Source: Aliterella atlantica CENA595 (GTDB lineage: Bacteria; Cyanobacteriota; Cyanobacteriia; Cyanobacteriales; Chroococcidiopsidaceae). Taken from it: DNA of 64,000 nucleotides. The DNA lies in NCBI RefSeq assembly GCF_000952155.1, contig NZ_JYON01000009.1, forward strand, positions 124,001 through 188,000, in the 5' to 3' direction. Made by a program: the position numbers and the translations under genes. The notes below the pieces were generated by a model. It was not told where the DNA came from and ran no database searches. It worked only from the letters and a program-made list of their open reading frames with translations. This document shows, one piece after another, positions 52,681-61,494 of this stretch (the stretch's first letter is position 1; each line of letters starts with the position of its first letter).

Positions 52681-53652
52681 ATGTTGGCTCAATTTCAAGC
52701 AAGTTACCCTACAGGCTGTCTCTTAGCTGAGTTATTGACTATTTATCAAGGTAAATTTATTGTGCGGGCATCAATTCAAATTGAAGGAGTGGTCCGCGCT
52801 ACAGGTATGGCGACTTCTGAAACTCTGGAACTAGCAGAAGATCGAGCTAGAGAAAGGGCGCTAACAGTGCTTTTAAGTGCGCCAACTCCTGCACAAGAAG
52901 CGTCAGAAGTACCGCCAACGCCGCCTGTAGTACATATAGCGGATGTAGAAGAAGTAAGCACTTTTAGCGATCGCCGTGTTGAAAATGTAACAGAAGAAAG
53001 CAGTTTTAGCAATCGCACTGCTATTGAACCAGATTTTTTGACTCCAACTACACCTGAGCTAGAAATTGAGCCACCTGCATCTACTTTTACAGACTACCCA
53101 GAATTTGCGCCAACTAATACAGGCGATCTTTTGTCCTTAACCTCACCTGAACCAGATTTTACAAGTAATTCTGTTACTTCATTTAGCAACGTCAAGCCTT
53201 TTGTACCGCGTTCTGCTAGAGAAGAAATTCCCGAACCGATAGACTTTACAGAAGTTAAGACTAAACCTGTAATTAGCGAACCGATAGACTTTGCAGAAGT
53301 TAAGACTAAACCTGTAATTAGCGAACCGATAGACTTATCAGATACTATGGCGGCGATCGAAACCACGCTGAAAACCTTGCGGTGGACTGCCGAACAACAA
53401 CGTAAGTATTTAAAGCGAAATTACAGCCAGGAATCGCGCGATACTCTAACTCCCGAACAATTATTTGAATTTTTGGGTTACTTGGAATTGTTTGCTCAAA
53501 CCAGTAAAGAACTTGAGCGTTTAGGGTGGGACAATAACCAAGGCAAAGAATACCTCATGCAAACATACAGCAAGGCATCGCGCCAATATTTGACCTATCA
53601 AGAATTAGCAGAATTTTTGCAACATCTACAAGCCCAGCCAACTCCTCGTTAG
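52681..53652 (+). CDS. Hypothetical cyanobacterial protein with internal duplications
   Basis: About 323 residues from the ATG at 52681 (the frame also opens at 52666). Three parts: residues 1-65 form a compact domain (GCLLAELLTIYQGKFIVRAS, then ETLELAEDRARERAL) of the sort found in cyanobacterial dsRNA-binding-like proteins; 66-215 is Pro/Thr/Glu-rich and low-complexity, with a 15-residue unit EPIDFTEVKTKPVIS repeated twice plus a partial copy; 225-320 holds two similar motifs, W-T-x-E-Q...Y-S-x-x-S-R...L-T-x-x-x-L-x-E-F-L. No function known. A clean terminator follows at 53656. Confidence 0.7.
   Translation: MLAQFQASYPTGCLLAELLTIYQGKFIVRASIQIEGVVRATGMATSETLELAEDRARERALTVLLSAPTPAQEASEVPPTPPVVHIADVEEVSTFSDRRVENVTEESSFSNRTAIEPDFLTPTTPELEIEPPASTFTDYPEFAPTNTGDLLSLTSPEPDFTSNSVTSFSNVKPFVPRSAREEIPEPIDFTEVKTKPVISEPIDFAEVKTKPVISEPIDLSDTMAAIETTLKTLRWTAEQQRKYLKRNYSQESRDTLTPEQLFEFLGYLELFAQTSKELERLGWDNNQGKEYLMQTYSKASRQYLTYQELAEFLQHLQAQPTPR
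53233..53337 (+). repeat. 45-bp in-frame tandem repeat
   Basis: Two full copies of a 45-bp unit starting GAACCGATAGAC (53233-53277, 53278-53322) and a 15-bp partial third copy. The copies differ at only one or two bases, and the period keeps the frame, so the linker can expand or contract without breaking the gene. Confidence 0.85.
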
Positions 53653-53655
53653 CTG

Positions 53656-53690
53656 CAAGGGCAATAAGTATATTGCCCTTGTATAGTTTT
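53656..53690 (+). terminator. Intrinsic terminator after the 52681 gene
   Basis: CAAGGGCAATA (53656-53666) pairs perfectly with TATTGCCCTTG (53671-53681) around AGTA, followed by TATAGTTTTT. Rho-independent terminator for the plus-strand gene; clpP ends just beyond on the other strand. Confidence 0.85.
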
Positions 53691-54298
53691 TAACCTACAA
53701 CTGCCATCGGTCGGCTACCTGCGGCATGACGATTAATCACTTGATCGATTAAACCGTAGTCTTTAGCTTCGTTAGGAGACATAAAAAAGTCTCGCTCTGT
53801 GTCTTGCTCGATTCGCTCTAAAGGTTGACCTGTATGGTTAGCTAAATGCTCGTTGAGCTTTCTTTTGTGATAAAGAATTTCTCTTGCTTGAATTTCGATA
53901 TCTGTAGCTTGCCCTTGCGCTCCTCCTAATGGTTGGTGAATCATAATCCGAGAGTTGGGCAAACTCATGCGCTTGCCTTTAGTTCCCGCACTGAGGAGAA
54001 AAGCGCCCATACTAGCCGCTAGTCCCGTACAAATCGTACAAACATCGGGGCGGATATGCTTCATCGTGTCAAAAATGCCCATACCAGCAGTTACCGAACC
54101 ACCAGGGGAATTGATATATATGTAAATATCTTTTTCTGCGTCTTCGGCATCTAGAAACAGCATTTGAGCAACTATAAGGTTAGCTAAATTAGCATCGATT
54201 TGTTGCCCCAAAAATATAATTCTTTCCCGCAGCAGCCGAGAATAAATATCAAAAGCGCGTTCGCCGCGACCAGATTGCTCGATAACGATAGGAATCAT
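53690..54298 (-). CDS. clpP: ATP-dependent Clp protease proteolytic subunit
   Basis: 202 residues. Serine peptidase of the Clp complex. The catalytic Ser is in [12 protein letters not shown] (~98), His in [15 protein letters not shown] (~123) and an Asp at ~172. [18 protein letters not shown] at the start and [21 protein letters not shown] at the end match ClpP. Cyanobacteria have several clpP paralogues; which one is not clear. Confidence 0.93.
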   Translation of the reverse strand: MIPIVIEQSGRGERAFDIYSRLLRERIIFLGQQIDANLANLIVAQMLFLDAEDAEKDIYIYINSPGGSVTAGMGIFDTMKHIRPDVCTICTGLAASMGAFLLSAGTKGKRMSLPNSRIMIHQPLGGAQGQATDIEIQAREILYHKRKLNEHLANHTGQPLERIEQDTERDFFMSPNEAKDYGLIDQVINRHAAGSRPMAVVG

Positions 54299-54389
54299 GC
54301 GATGACCTTCTTAATTCTTCATATTCTTTCTTAATTCTAGCGATGAGCGCCGTTCTAATGTCGCGATCGCCTTCTGTTCGCTAGCGACA

Positions 54390-56234
54390 TCAATTTGTTT
54401 CTGGCTTCGGACTAGCTTTAACCGTGACGGGTTGGCTAGGGGGCAACTTTTCAATTGCCACTAAAGATTCTATGACCGATTTGACGACGGGAGCGGCGGT
54501 AGTAGAACCGAAGGCAATACCTTTAGGTTCATCTACTACTGCTAATACAACGTAGCGCGGTGACTCAACAGGAAATATACTCACAAAGCTAGTAATTTTC
54601 GCGCTGCTATCATAGCCACCTGTTGCACTAGCTTTTTGGGCAGTACCAGTCTTACCAGCGATGCGATAGCCAGGGATTTCGGCTGCTTTGCCCGTACCAT
54701 CTTTTACTACCTTCTCCATCATTTCCACTACAGTTTGCGTTGTCTTCGGCGAGAATATTTGGCGTTGCTGAGGTAGTTGCGGTTGCCAGTGCATTTGTCC
54801 TTGAGTATCAACTAACCCGCGCACTACATGAGGCGTGACTAATTTACCGCCATTTGCTAAAGCGCTGTGCAGTTGAACTAGCTTAATTGGCGTAAGTGAA
54901 AATCCTTGCCCGAATGAAGTAGTTGCAGGTTCGATAGGAGAAGAAACAAACTGCTTGCGAGCTTTGATTTGTCCGGCAGCTTCAAAAGGTAAATCTATAC
55001 CTACAGGTTTAGTTACTCCTAATTTTTGCATCCATTTGTAATACTCGGTCGGCTGGAGGCGCTGCATCATTTGTACCATGCCAACATTACTGGAATACTG
55101 CAAGATTCCTGCTACTGAGAGCGATTGATTGTCCTCTTTTTCAGCATTTTTGATCGGCCAACCGCCAACTTTGATAGTATCTGGATCGGGAAATACATCA
55201 TTTGGTTTAATTACGCCAGTTTCTAAAGCGATCGCCACATTAATCGGTTTGAATGTCGAGCCTGGTTCGTATAGGTCTGATAGCGCCCAATTCTTAAATA
55301 ACCCTAGCTCGGATTTGTAGTAGGCATTGGGATCGTAGGAGGGATAGGAAACCATTGTCAGGATCGATCCATCCCTAGCATCCATGACAATGACGCTGCC
55401 TCGTTTTGCGCCAAATTTTGCCAATTGTTCTTTCAATCGCAATCGCGAGGCTCGTTGCAAGCGGCTATCTAAAGTTAATTGCAGGCGCAAATCATCTACG
55501 TGCAGAAAGCCTTGAGGCAGGCGATCGCTCATCAATGCCCCATCGCCCCTACGGTTTAATTTAATTGTCTCCAGCGGGCGTTCTAGCCACTTCTGTTGGC
55601 TGTACTCTACTCCTGCTTGTCCTCGGCGATCGAGGTTTACGTAACCAACAACGTCAGCCACTAGGCTTTGTTGGGGATAAAGGCGAGAATACTGTTGAAT
55701 TAGCTCTAAGCCATCTAGCCGCAATTTGGCGATTTGTTTGGCGGCTTCTTCTGTTACTACTGGGGCAACTCTAATTCCTGTATTGCGAGTAGCAAATTGC
55801 TGGCTAAGTTCTGCTGCTGGACGATTCAAGATTCGGCTTAAGGACTGGGCGATCGCTTGTTTTGATTTTTTAAATAGTTTGGGATGGGCGTATAAGGTAA
55901 ATATAGGGCGATCTACTGCTAAAACGTTGTTTTGGCTATCCACTACTGGACGACGAGGAATAAAAGGGCGCAGCGTGACTATTTGCTGTTTTCTGGCTTT
56001 GTTTAGCAGTACCGAGCCTTTTAATATTTGCAATTGGTACAAATTTACCCCTAATGCGATCGCTGCACTTAGCAGTACGCTCCAAACTAGCAACAGCCTG
56101 ATATAAGGTATGCGCGAGTTGCTAGGGGGCTGTCTATTTTGCTGCTGTTTTCTTTTCTGCCGCGCCTTTGGATTGTTTTTATGTAAAGGGCGCTGGCGTT
56201 TAGTTCGGGGAGACGGGGGAACTGAAGTAGGCAT
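54390..56234 (-). CDS. ftsI: Penicillin-binding protein (FtsI/PBP2-type peptidoglycan transpeptidase)
   Basis: 614 residues. N-terminal basic tail and single helix (~45-68), PBP dimerisation domain and transpeptidase with SxxK EPGSTFKPINVA (~330), SxN QYSSNVGMV (~385) and KTG IAGKTGTAQK (~530). The septal transpeptidase of cell division, matching a FtsI/PBP2 monofunctional layout. The gene upstream on the same strand is FtsL-like (115 bp gap), as in the classical division cluster, although no mraW/murE neighbours are present. Confidence 0.92.
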   Translation of the reverse strand: MPTSVPPSPRTKRQRPLHKNNPKARQKRKQQQNRQPPSNSRIPYIRLLLVWSVLLSAAIALGVNLYQLQILKGSVLLNKARKQQIVTLRPFIPRRPVVDSQNNVLAVDRPIFTLYAHPKLFKKSKQAIAQSLSRILNRPAAELSQQFATRNTGIRVAPVVTEEAAKQIAKLRLDGLELIQQYSRLYPQQSLVADVVGYVNLDRRGQAGVEYSQQKWLERPLETIKLNRRGDGALMSDRLPQGFLHVDDLRLQLTLDSRLQRASRLRLKEQLAKFGAKRGSVIVMDARDGSILTMVSYPSYDPNAYYKSELGLFKNWALSDLYEPGSTFKPINVAIALETGVIKPNDVFPDPDTIKVGGWPIKNAEKEDNQSLSVAGILQYSSNVGMVQMMQRLQPTEYYKWMQKLGVTKPVGIDLPFEAAGQIKARKQFVSSPIEPATTSFGQGFSLTPIKLVQLHSALANGGKLVTPHVVRGLVDTQGQMHWQPQLPQQRQIFSPKTTQTVVEMMEKVVKDGTGKAAEIPGYRIAGKTGTAQKASATGGYDSSAKITSFVSIFPVESPRYVVLAVVDEPKGIAFGSTTAAPVVKSVIESLVAIEKLPPSQPVTVKASPKPETN

Positions 56235-56348
56235 TTTGTGCAGGATTCACCGACAGATAAAGTTTGCTTAGGCGATCGCTAGATTTTCATAAGTGTTAAT
56301 ACAGGATAAAGCATACATTTTGTTTTCCTCCATCCTGCTAGTTCTGCT

Positions 56349-56870
56349 TTAATAACCTGGTGGAACTTCAATTTTTTCTGCTGGTTTTTCTGGCAGCGAT
56401 GAAGAAGCATCTCCATTCACTGGTTGCAGCACGATCGCTTCTGATGGATTAGGTGCTACTAGCCCCGTAGCTGGTGTCTCAGCTTCGGTTGCCATTTGAT
56501 TTTTGAGTAGTTCGTTAGTAGTAATTAGTTGCCGCTCGTAGCGCTGTAAGTTTTCTAGCTTGCGGTATTCTTGACTCCATTTTTGCTGAGTATAAACTGT
56601 TGCGCCATAGACTAATAACATTCCCCCCATCAGCAAAAATGTTGCTGCTCCAAAGCGTTTTTGTAATTTGGATAAGCGCTTAAACCAAGCTGGAGGCTTT
56701 TGGTTCTTAAATGCAATTGGCATCGGTTGTTCGTCGGGCTTAATAACTACTCGCTGATGCAAGTTCGTACCTGCTTTAGCTGGCGGGGGAACTCTTGCTG
56801 GAGATGACTGAGAAACTTTTTTTGTCGCTGGATTCATAATTCTTGAGGATTGATATATTTTTCTTGCCAT
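56349..56870 (-). CDS. Bitopic membrane protein, FtsL/DivIC-like candidate
   Basis: 173 residues. A basic, Pro-rich cytoplasmic N-terminus (~1-70) leads to one membrane helix (GAATFLLMGGMLLVYGATVY, ~74-93) followed by a short coiled coil (YRKLENLQRYERQLITTNEL, ~99-120) and a Pro/Glu-rich tail. Placed directly before ftsI on the same strand, which is where FtsL is found in other bacteria. Sequence conservation in FtsL is low, so the assignment rests on topology and position. The long C-terminal tail is unusual for FtsL. Confidence 0.55.
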   Translation of the reverse strand: MARKIYQSSRIMNPATKKVSQSSPARVPPPAKAGTNLHQRVVIKPDEQPMPIAFKNQKPPAWFKRLSKLQKRFGAATFLLMGGMLLVYGATVYTQQKWSQEYRKLENLQRYERQLITTNELLKNQMATEAETPATGLVAPNPSEAIVLQPVNGDASSSLPEKPAEKIEVPPGY

Positions 56871-57340
56871 TTACTGTCGGCTATTTTAGATTTTTAATCA
56901 ATGCCAAATGTTGACATTATTAGAATTTCTTTATCTTTGGCAGCACTGCGTTGCTTATATTACTCTTTGCCTATAGATTGCCTTCGCTTTGAGTGCTTTT
57001 TTACTGTTTTACCAGCAGCGCATTCGAGCGAAAGTTAGGCTACATTTTGATTTAGATTGCTGTCAGCGTACGACTTTGACGCAAAACTATGTCTATAGAA
57101 GTAGTCAATCCGAGCAAAAATATGTTATACTCCCAAGCAAACTTAGTTGACTGCAATTTTACAGATTTTGTAGCTTATATTAAGTTTGAACAGCTTCACT
57201 CTACATATTTTTACAATTATGAGTAAGCTAATATCTAAGCAAGTACAAATGTACTCGTTTAATAAAAGTCAACAAATGAGGTATCTTAATCAACAAGCGG
57301 CTCGTTATTATGTTATGTCGCAATTGGTGAAAGAGGAGTT
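56871..57340. other. Gene-free region between the FtsL-like gene and the small lipoprotein
   Basis: 470 bp. No supported gene; a 45-codon frame at 57089-57226 has no ribosome binding site or known relative. Must contain the promoters of the leftward FtsL-like/ftsI unit and the rightward lipoprotein. I see no repeat or known RNA. Confidence 0.35.
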
Positions 57341-57496
57341 ATGAAAACAAAATTCATCGGTATTGCATTGGTATTCAGCGTATTAGCAGGTTCTCTGGGA
57401 GCTTGCACTCAAACAGACGGTGGCGGCGAAGCTAGTCCATCACCAGCAGAATCTCCCGCAACATCCCCAACTACATCGCCTACAACTTCGCCCTAG
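57341..57496 (+). CDS. Small lipoprotein with Thr-Ser-Pro tail (51 aa)
   Basis: 51 residues from an ATG with AGAGGAG directly upstream. The N-terminus MKTKFIGIALVFSVLAGSLG ends in AC, matching a lipobox (LGAC). The mature 30 residues start CTQTDGGGEASPSPAES and end in SPTTSP repeats, so it is a short, Pro/Ser/Thr-rich lipid-anchored peptide. Many cyanobacteria have such tiny lipoproteins of unknown function. Followed by a long hairpin. Confidence 0.72.
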   Translation: MKTKFIGIALVFSVLAGSLGACTQTDGGGEASPSPAESPATSPTTSPTTSP

Positions 57497-57533
57497 TTAG
57501 TTCAACACTGTTAATTCTTAGCTTGGTGAAGTT

Positions 57534-57614
57534 ATCTCCTACAAGGAAAAGCAGCTTGAGCTAGTGGAAACGCCCAAATTCAACTAGCTATGCTTTAAAA
57601 GCTTTGTAGGAGAT
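57534..57614. repeat. Long imperfect hairpin behind the small lipoprotein gene
   Basis: Three nested paired segments: ATCTCCTACAA (57534-57544) with TTGTAGGAGAT (57604-57614), then AAAGCA with TGCTTT, then AGCTAGT with ACTAGCT, separated by small bulges and a 17-nt loop. Could be a terminator, a stable mRNA 3' end, a small RNA or a remnant of a small palindromic element. No clear T-run follows. Confidence 0.6.
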
Positions 57615-57712
57615 TTATTGTATTAATAAGTTTTGCTCAACCGAATAGCAGATAATAATAAGTAAGGCGGAAGTAATTTCACATACTAATTTGTTAAATA
57701 AGTACCAAGCTG

Positions 57713-58384
57713 ATGTTGCTACTGCAATTTAGTACCTCTCATTATTGCCGCAAAGCAAGGCTAGCGCTGGGTTACAAAAAAATTCCTTACCAAGTAAAAA
57801 ACCTCACTCCTGGCTTGCACGCTCTTCAACTCAAGCCTTTGACTGGACTAACAACTGTACCAGTATTAATTCCAGACTCAGCAACAGGTAAAGCGATCGC
57901 CGATTCGACGCATATCCTGACGTTTTTAGAGAATTATTGCCCCGAACCGACATTTTTTCTAGCCAAGAAGCCGCAGCAAACAGAAGCAAGTATGCTCGAA
58001 GATTGGTTAGATGAGAGTATTGGTACGGCAACTAGATTTGTGTATTACGATTATCGCTCTGGGGCAGGCAAGCAAATCGATCCTTCATTGTTTAGTCAAT
58101 TGGTAATTGCTGTAGTTCAAAAGCAATACGGAATTAATCAGGCAAGTGTAGAATTAGCTGCTAGCAGAATAGCTAGTTGTTTAGCAGAATTATCAGGGCG
58201 CTGGCAAAATAGTATGTATCTAGTTGGCGATCGCTTTAGTATTGCCGATATTGCAGCAGCAGCCTTGCTTAGTCCCTTGGCATTAATACCTTATTATCAA
58301 GAGCAGTATCCTTGGTTATTTGAGCGAATTGCCCAAATCCATCAGCTTTGTGGAGAACCCCTACCACCAGGAATCAACCAGTAG
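57713..58384 (+). CDS. Glutathione S-transferase family protein
   Basis: 223 residues. Thioredoxin-like N-domain (FSTSHYCRKARLALGYKKIP, TTVPVLIP, IADSTHILTFLE) and all-alpha C-domain (MYLVGDRFSIADIAAAALL). The N-terminal Ser/Cys site SHYCRK suggests a Cys or Ser-type GST. Conjugation or thiol-transfer activity; substrate unknown. 12 bp upstream of the next gene, so probably co-transcribed. Confidence 0.88.
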   Translation: MLLLQFSTSHYCRKARLALGYKKIPYQVKNLTPGLHALQLKPLTGLTTVPVLIPDSATGKAIADSTHILTFLENYCPEPTFFLAKKPQQTEASMLEDWLDESIGTATRFVYYDYRSGAGKQIDPSLFSQLVIAVVQKQYGINQASVELAASRIASCLAELSGRWQNSMYLVGDRFSIADIAAAALLSPLALIPYYQEQYPWLFERIAQIHQLCGEPLPPGINQ

Positions 58385-58396
58385 GATCGGCAATTT

Positions 58397-58714
58397 ATGT
58401 TAAGCAAACGCCAGTTATTCATTTTGGGGGTAGGTACTAGCATAATTGTAATTTTAAATATCAGAACTTCAAAGACAATTGCTCAATTACCTACAGTAGA
58501 AACACCAGAAGAGATACTGCGCACAGAAATCATTATTGCAGCGCGATCGCCAATAGATGGCAAACCATTAAGTGCTGCGGAGTATGCTGAAGTACAAGTC
58601 CAACTGCAAACTCGGCGCAATCCGCCTAAATTAAGTCCTAAAGTTAGGGAAACTGTCTTTCTTTTACGCTTGCGTCAACTGATTCGTACTTTCGCCCCAT
58701 TTTTGCCAATTTAA
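58397..58714 (+). CDS. Secreted small hypothetical protein upstream of glgB
   Basis: 105 residues. An N-terminal hydrophobic segment (LFILGVGTSIIVILNI, ~7-22) ends near KTIAQL, a likely signal peptide. The mature part holds PEEILRTEIIIAARSPIDGK, PLSAAEYAEVQVQLQ and LLRLRQLIRTFAPFLP, a small helical domain I remember in cyanobacterial hypothetical proteins. Follows the GST gene by 12 bp with AGGA upstream. Function unknown. Confidence 0.7.
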   Translation: MLSKRQLFILGVGTSIIVILNIRTSKTIAQLPTVETPEEILRTEIIIAARSPIDGKPLSAAEYAEVQVQLQTRRNPPKLSPKVRETVFLLRLRQLIRTFAPFLPI

Positions 58715-58850
58715 TTGCTAGCAAGTTAGATACTTGTGATACTTTTGCCCAAAAATCAACAACTATCTTTGACAGGTTATTGGCTATAAATGTAAACAAT
58801 ATGTATAAATATGACGATAGAAGCAAATTAATATGCAATTAGGTAGCTCC

Positions 58851-61142
58851 ATGTCTATAACCATAGCCCCCGATCAGGTCGAGCGCATCGTTTGGAATCA
58901 GCACCAAGATCCTTTTGAAGTGCTAGGCGCTCACCCGATAGAACAGGATGGTAAAACCGTTTGGGTGGTAAGAGCTTACTTGCCAAATGCCAACGAAGCA
59001 TGGGTGATCCTGCCAGAAGAGAGGATCGAATACCAAATGCATTCAGTTCATCATCCCCATTTTTTTGAATGCACGATTGATACTTTAGAACTAGCAAATT
59101 ATCAACTGCGCGTTCGAGAAGGCGATCGCGATCGGGTAATTTACGATCCTTATGCCTTCCGTTCTCCACGCTTAACAGAATTTGACTTACATTTATTCTC
59201 TGAAGGCAACCACCATCGCATCTACGAAAAGCTAGGAGCGCATTGTGCAGAGATAGATGGCATCTTGGGCGTTTACTTTGCTGTTTGGGCTCCTAATGCC
59301 CGTAACGTCTCGCTACTGGCAGATTTTAATCATTGGGATGGACGCAAAAACCAAATGCGTAAAGGTCCAACCGGGGTTTGGGAATTATTTATTCCTGGCA
59401 TGAAAGTAGGGGATAGTTATAAATACGAAATAAAGAATTTTGACGGTCATATTTACGAAAAATCAGACCCTTATGGCTTTCAACAAGAAGTTCGTCCCAA
59501 AACTGCATCTATCGTCGCCGATTTAGACGCTTATCAGTGGAACGATGCCGATTGGATGGAGCAACGCCGTCATACAGACCCTTTAACTCAACCGATTTCA
59601 GTTTACGAGCTGCATTTAGGTTCTTGGCTGCACGCTGCTTCAGAAAGACCTGCGATCGCACCTAATGGCGAACCTGAGAGAGTAGTCACAGTTTCCGAAC
59701 TCAAGCCAGGAGCGCGATTTCTCACCTACCGCGAACTTGCAGACCACCTTATCCCATATATTAAGGAATTAGGCTACACCCATATAGAATTGTTACCAAT
59801 TGCCGAGCATCCTTTCGACGGTTCTTGGGGTTATCAAGTCACTGGCTATTATGCAGCGACTTCCCGCTATGGTAGCCCTTTAGATTTGATGTATTTGATC
59901 GACCAATGTCACCAAAACGGTATTGGCGTACTTGTTGATTGGGTTCCAGGTCACTTTCCCAAAGACGGACATGGACTTGCTTTCTTCGATGGTTCCCACC
60001 TTTACGAACACGCCGATCCGCGCAAAGGCGAACATAAAGAGTGGGGAACTTTGGTGTTCAATTACAACCGTCACGAAGTAAGAAATTTTTTAGTAGCCAA
60101 CGCGCTATTTTGGTTTGATAAGTATCATATTGATGGCATCCGCGTAGATGCAGTTGCTTCTATGCTTTACCTAGACTACTGTCGTAAAGAAGGCGAATGG
60201 CTGCCAAATCAGTACGGCGGTAGAGAAAATTTAGAGGCAGCAGATTTCTTACGTCAGACCAATCACGTAATTTTTAGCTACTTTCCTGGGATTCTCTCCA
60301 TTGCTGAAGAGTCTACATCATGGCCAATGGTATCGTGGCCTACATACATGGGCGGACTTGGTTTCAACTTGAAGTGGAACATGGGATGGATGCACGATAT
60401 GCTGGACTATTTCAGCATGGACCCTTGGTTCCGGCAGTTCCATCAAAATAACATCACATTTAGCATGTGGTACAACCATAGCGAAAACTTTATGTTGGCT
60501 TTATCTCACGATGAGGTCGTACATGGCAAAAGCCATATAGTTGGTAAGATTCCTGGCGATACCTGGCAAAAACTTGCCAATATGCGCTGCTTATTTGGTT
60601 ATATGTTTGCTCATCCTGGTAAGAAAACTCTATTTATGGGCATGGAGTTTGCTCAATGGAGTGAATGGAATGTTTGGGGCGATTTAGAATGGCATCTGTT
60701 ACAGTATGCACCGCATCAGCAGTTAAAGACATTTATGACGGATCTCAACCATATTTACCGTCAAGAAAGCGCTCTTTACAGTCAAGATTTTGCCGAACCA
60801 GGATTTGAATGGATAGATTGCAGCGACAACCGCCACAGTGTAGTTGCTTTTATACGCCGCGCCAAAGACTCAGATGAATTTCTCATTGCTGTCTGTAACT
60901 TTACTCCTCAGCCTCACGCCCACTATCGTATTGGCGTACCAGAGCTAGGATTTTATACAGAATTGATGAATAGCGATGCCCGCGAATACGGCGGCAGTAA
61001 CATGGGTAATCTGGGCGGAAAATGGGCAGATGAATGGTCTTGTCACAACCGTTCTTACTCAGTGGATTTGTGTTTGCCACCTTTAGGAATCTTAATTCTC
61101 AAACTCGATCGCGCGAAAACTGCAGCAGCCCTGCAAAAGTAA
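58851..61142 (+). CDS. glgB: 1,4-alpha-glucan branching enzyme
   Basis: About 763 residues. GlgB makes alpha-1,6 branches in glycogen. N-terminal CBM48 (VYFAVWAPNARNVSLLADFN), GH13 catalytic domain with GIRVDAVASMLYLDY (Asp nucleophile, ~435), IAEESTSWP (Glu acid/base, ~488) and LSHDEVVHGK (Asp transition-state, ~556). The first residues MSITIAPDQVERIVWNQHQ are the standard cyanobacterial start; the frame opens at 58833 but the ATG at 58851 (AGG at 58841) fits better. Glycogen storage. Confidence 0.96.
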   Translation: MSITIAPDQVERIVWNQHQDPFEVLGAHPIEQDGKTVWVVRAYLPNANEAWVILPEERIEYQMHSVHHPHFFECTIDTLELANYQLRVREGDRDRVIYDPYAFRSPRLTEFDLHLFSEGNHHRIYEKLGAHCAEIDGILGVYFAVWAPNARNVSLLADFNHWDGRKNQMRKGPTGVWELFIPGMKVGDSYKYEIKNFDGHIYEKSDPYGFQQEVRPKTASIVADLDAYQWNDADWMEQRRHTDPLTQPISVYELHLGSWLHAASERPAIAPNGEPERVVTVSELKPGARFLTYRELADHLIPYIKELGYTHIELLPIAEHPFDGSWGYQVTGYYAATSRYGSPLDLMYLIDQCHQNGIGVLVDWVPGHFPKDGHGLAFFDGSHLYEHADPRKGEHKEWGTLVFNYNRHEVRNFLVANALFWFDKYHIDGIRVDAVASMLYLDYCRKEGEWLPNQYGGRENLEAADFLRQTNHVIFSYFPGILSIAEESTSWPMVSWPTYMGGLGFNLKWNMGWMHDMLDYFSMDPWFRQFHQNNITFSMWYNHSENFMLALSHDEVVHGKSHIVGKIPGDTWQKLANMRCLFGYMFAHPGKKTLFMGMEFAQWSEWNVWGDLEWHLLQYAPHQQLKTFMTDLNHIYRQESALYSQDFAEPGFEWIDCSDNRHSVVAFIRRAKDSDEFLIAVCNFTPQPHAHYRIGVPELGFYTELMNSDAREYGGSNMGNLGGKWADEWSCHNRSYSVDLCLPPLGILILKLDRAKTAAALQK

Positions 61143-61242
61143 GAAAGCCTACTTGATAAAAGGCGATCGCCAAGGGGATACTAAAAATGTTCTTTACACA
61201 TTTATTTTTCCCGCAAGGCGATCGCCTTAACACTTACACAAA

Positions 61243-61398
61243 CTACTTGCGCTTTGTGGGTTTATTTGCCCGCTTTTCGGCATCTTGACGGCGGCGATCG
61301 CTCCATCCTACTGCTGTTAAATAAATAACTCCACCGCTGACAATCACCAGCAGACTAAAAGCAGCTATAGCCAAAACATTTAAAACATTTGTTTCCAC
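61243..61398 (-). CDS. Single-helix small membrane protein behind petN (51 aa)
   Basis: A GTG-started frame of 51 residues too short for standard ORF cut-offs: one helix (VLNVLAIAAFSLLVIVSGGV, ~5-24), then YLTAVGWSDRRRQDAEKRAN and a basic tail KPTKRK. It begins 6 bp after the petN stop on the same strand, so both are probably one transcript. It looks like a small photosynthetic or thylakoid membrane subunit, but I cannot identify it. Confidence 0.6.
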   Translation of the reverse strand: METNVLNVLAIAAFSLLVIVSGGVIYLTAVGWSDRRRQDAEKRANKPTKRK

Positions 61399-61404
61399 TT
61401 TAAC

Positions 61405-61494
61405 TTACAGCCCATTACGACCCCAAACTACCATCGCAATCGACCAGGTAAAGACAACTAAGAGCGAAACCCATCCTAATGTCAAAATTTCCAT
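61405..61494 (-). CDS. petN: Cytochrome b6f complex subunit PetN (29 aa)
   Basis: 29 residues: [20 protein letters not shown] followed by MVVWGRNGL. This is nearly the standard PetN sequence (start [10 protein letters not shown], end WGRNG). PetN is an essential one-helix subunit VIII of the cytochrome b6f complex in the thylakoid membrane. Stop at 61405-61407, ATG at 61492-61494. The best marker that this genome is from an oxygenic phototroph. Confidence 0.93.
   Translation of the reverse strand: MEILTLGWVSLLVVFTWSIAMVVWGRNGL

Noticed and set aside
55726..56106. 126-codon frame opposite ftsI
   Set aside because: Shadow of the PBP gene, whose motifs are intact on the other strand.
57089..57226. 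45-codon frame MSIEVVNPSKNMLYSQANL...
   Set aside because: No Shine-Dalgarno and no recognised pattern; too weak to list as a gene.
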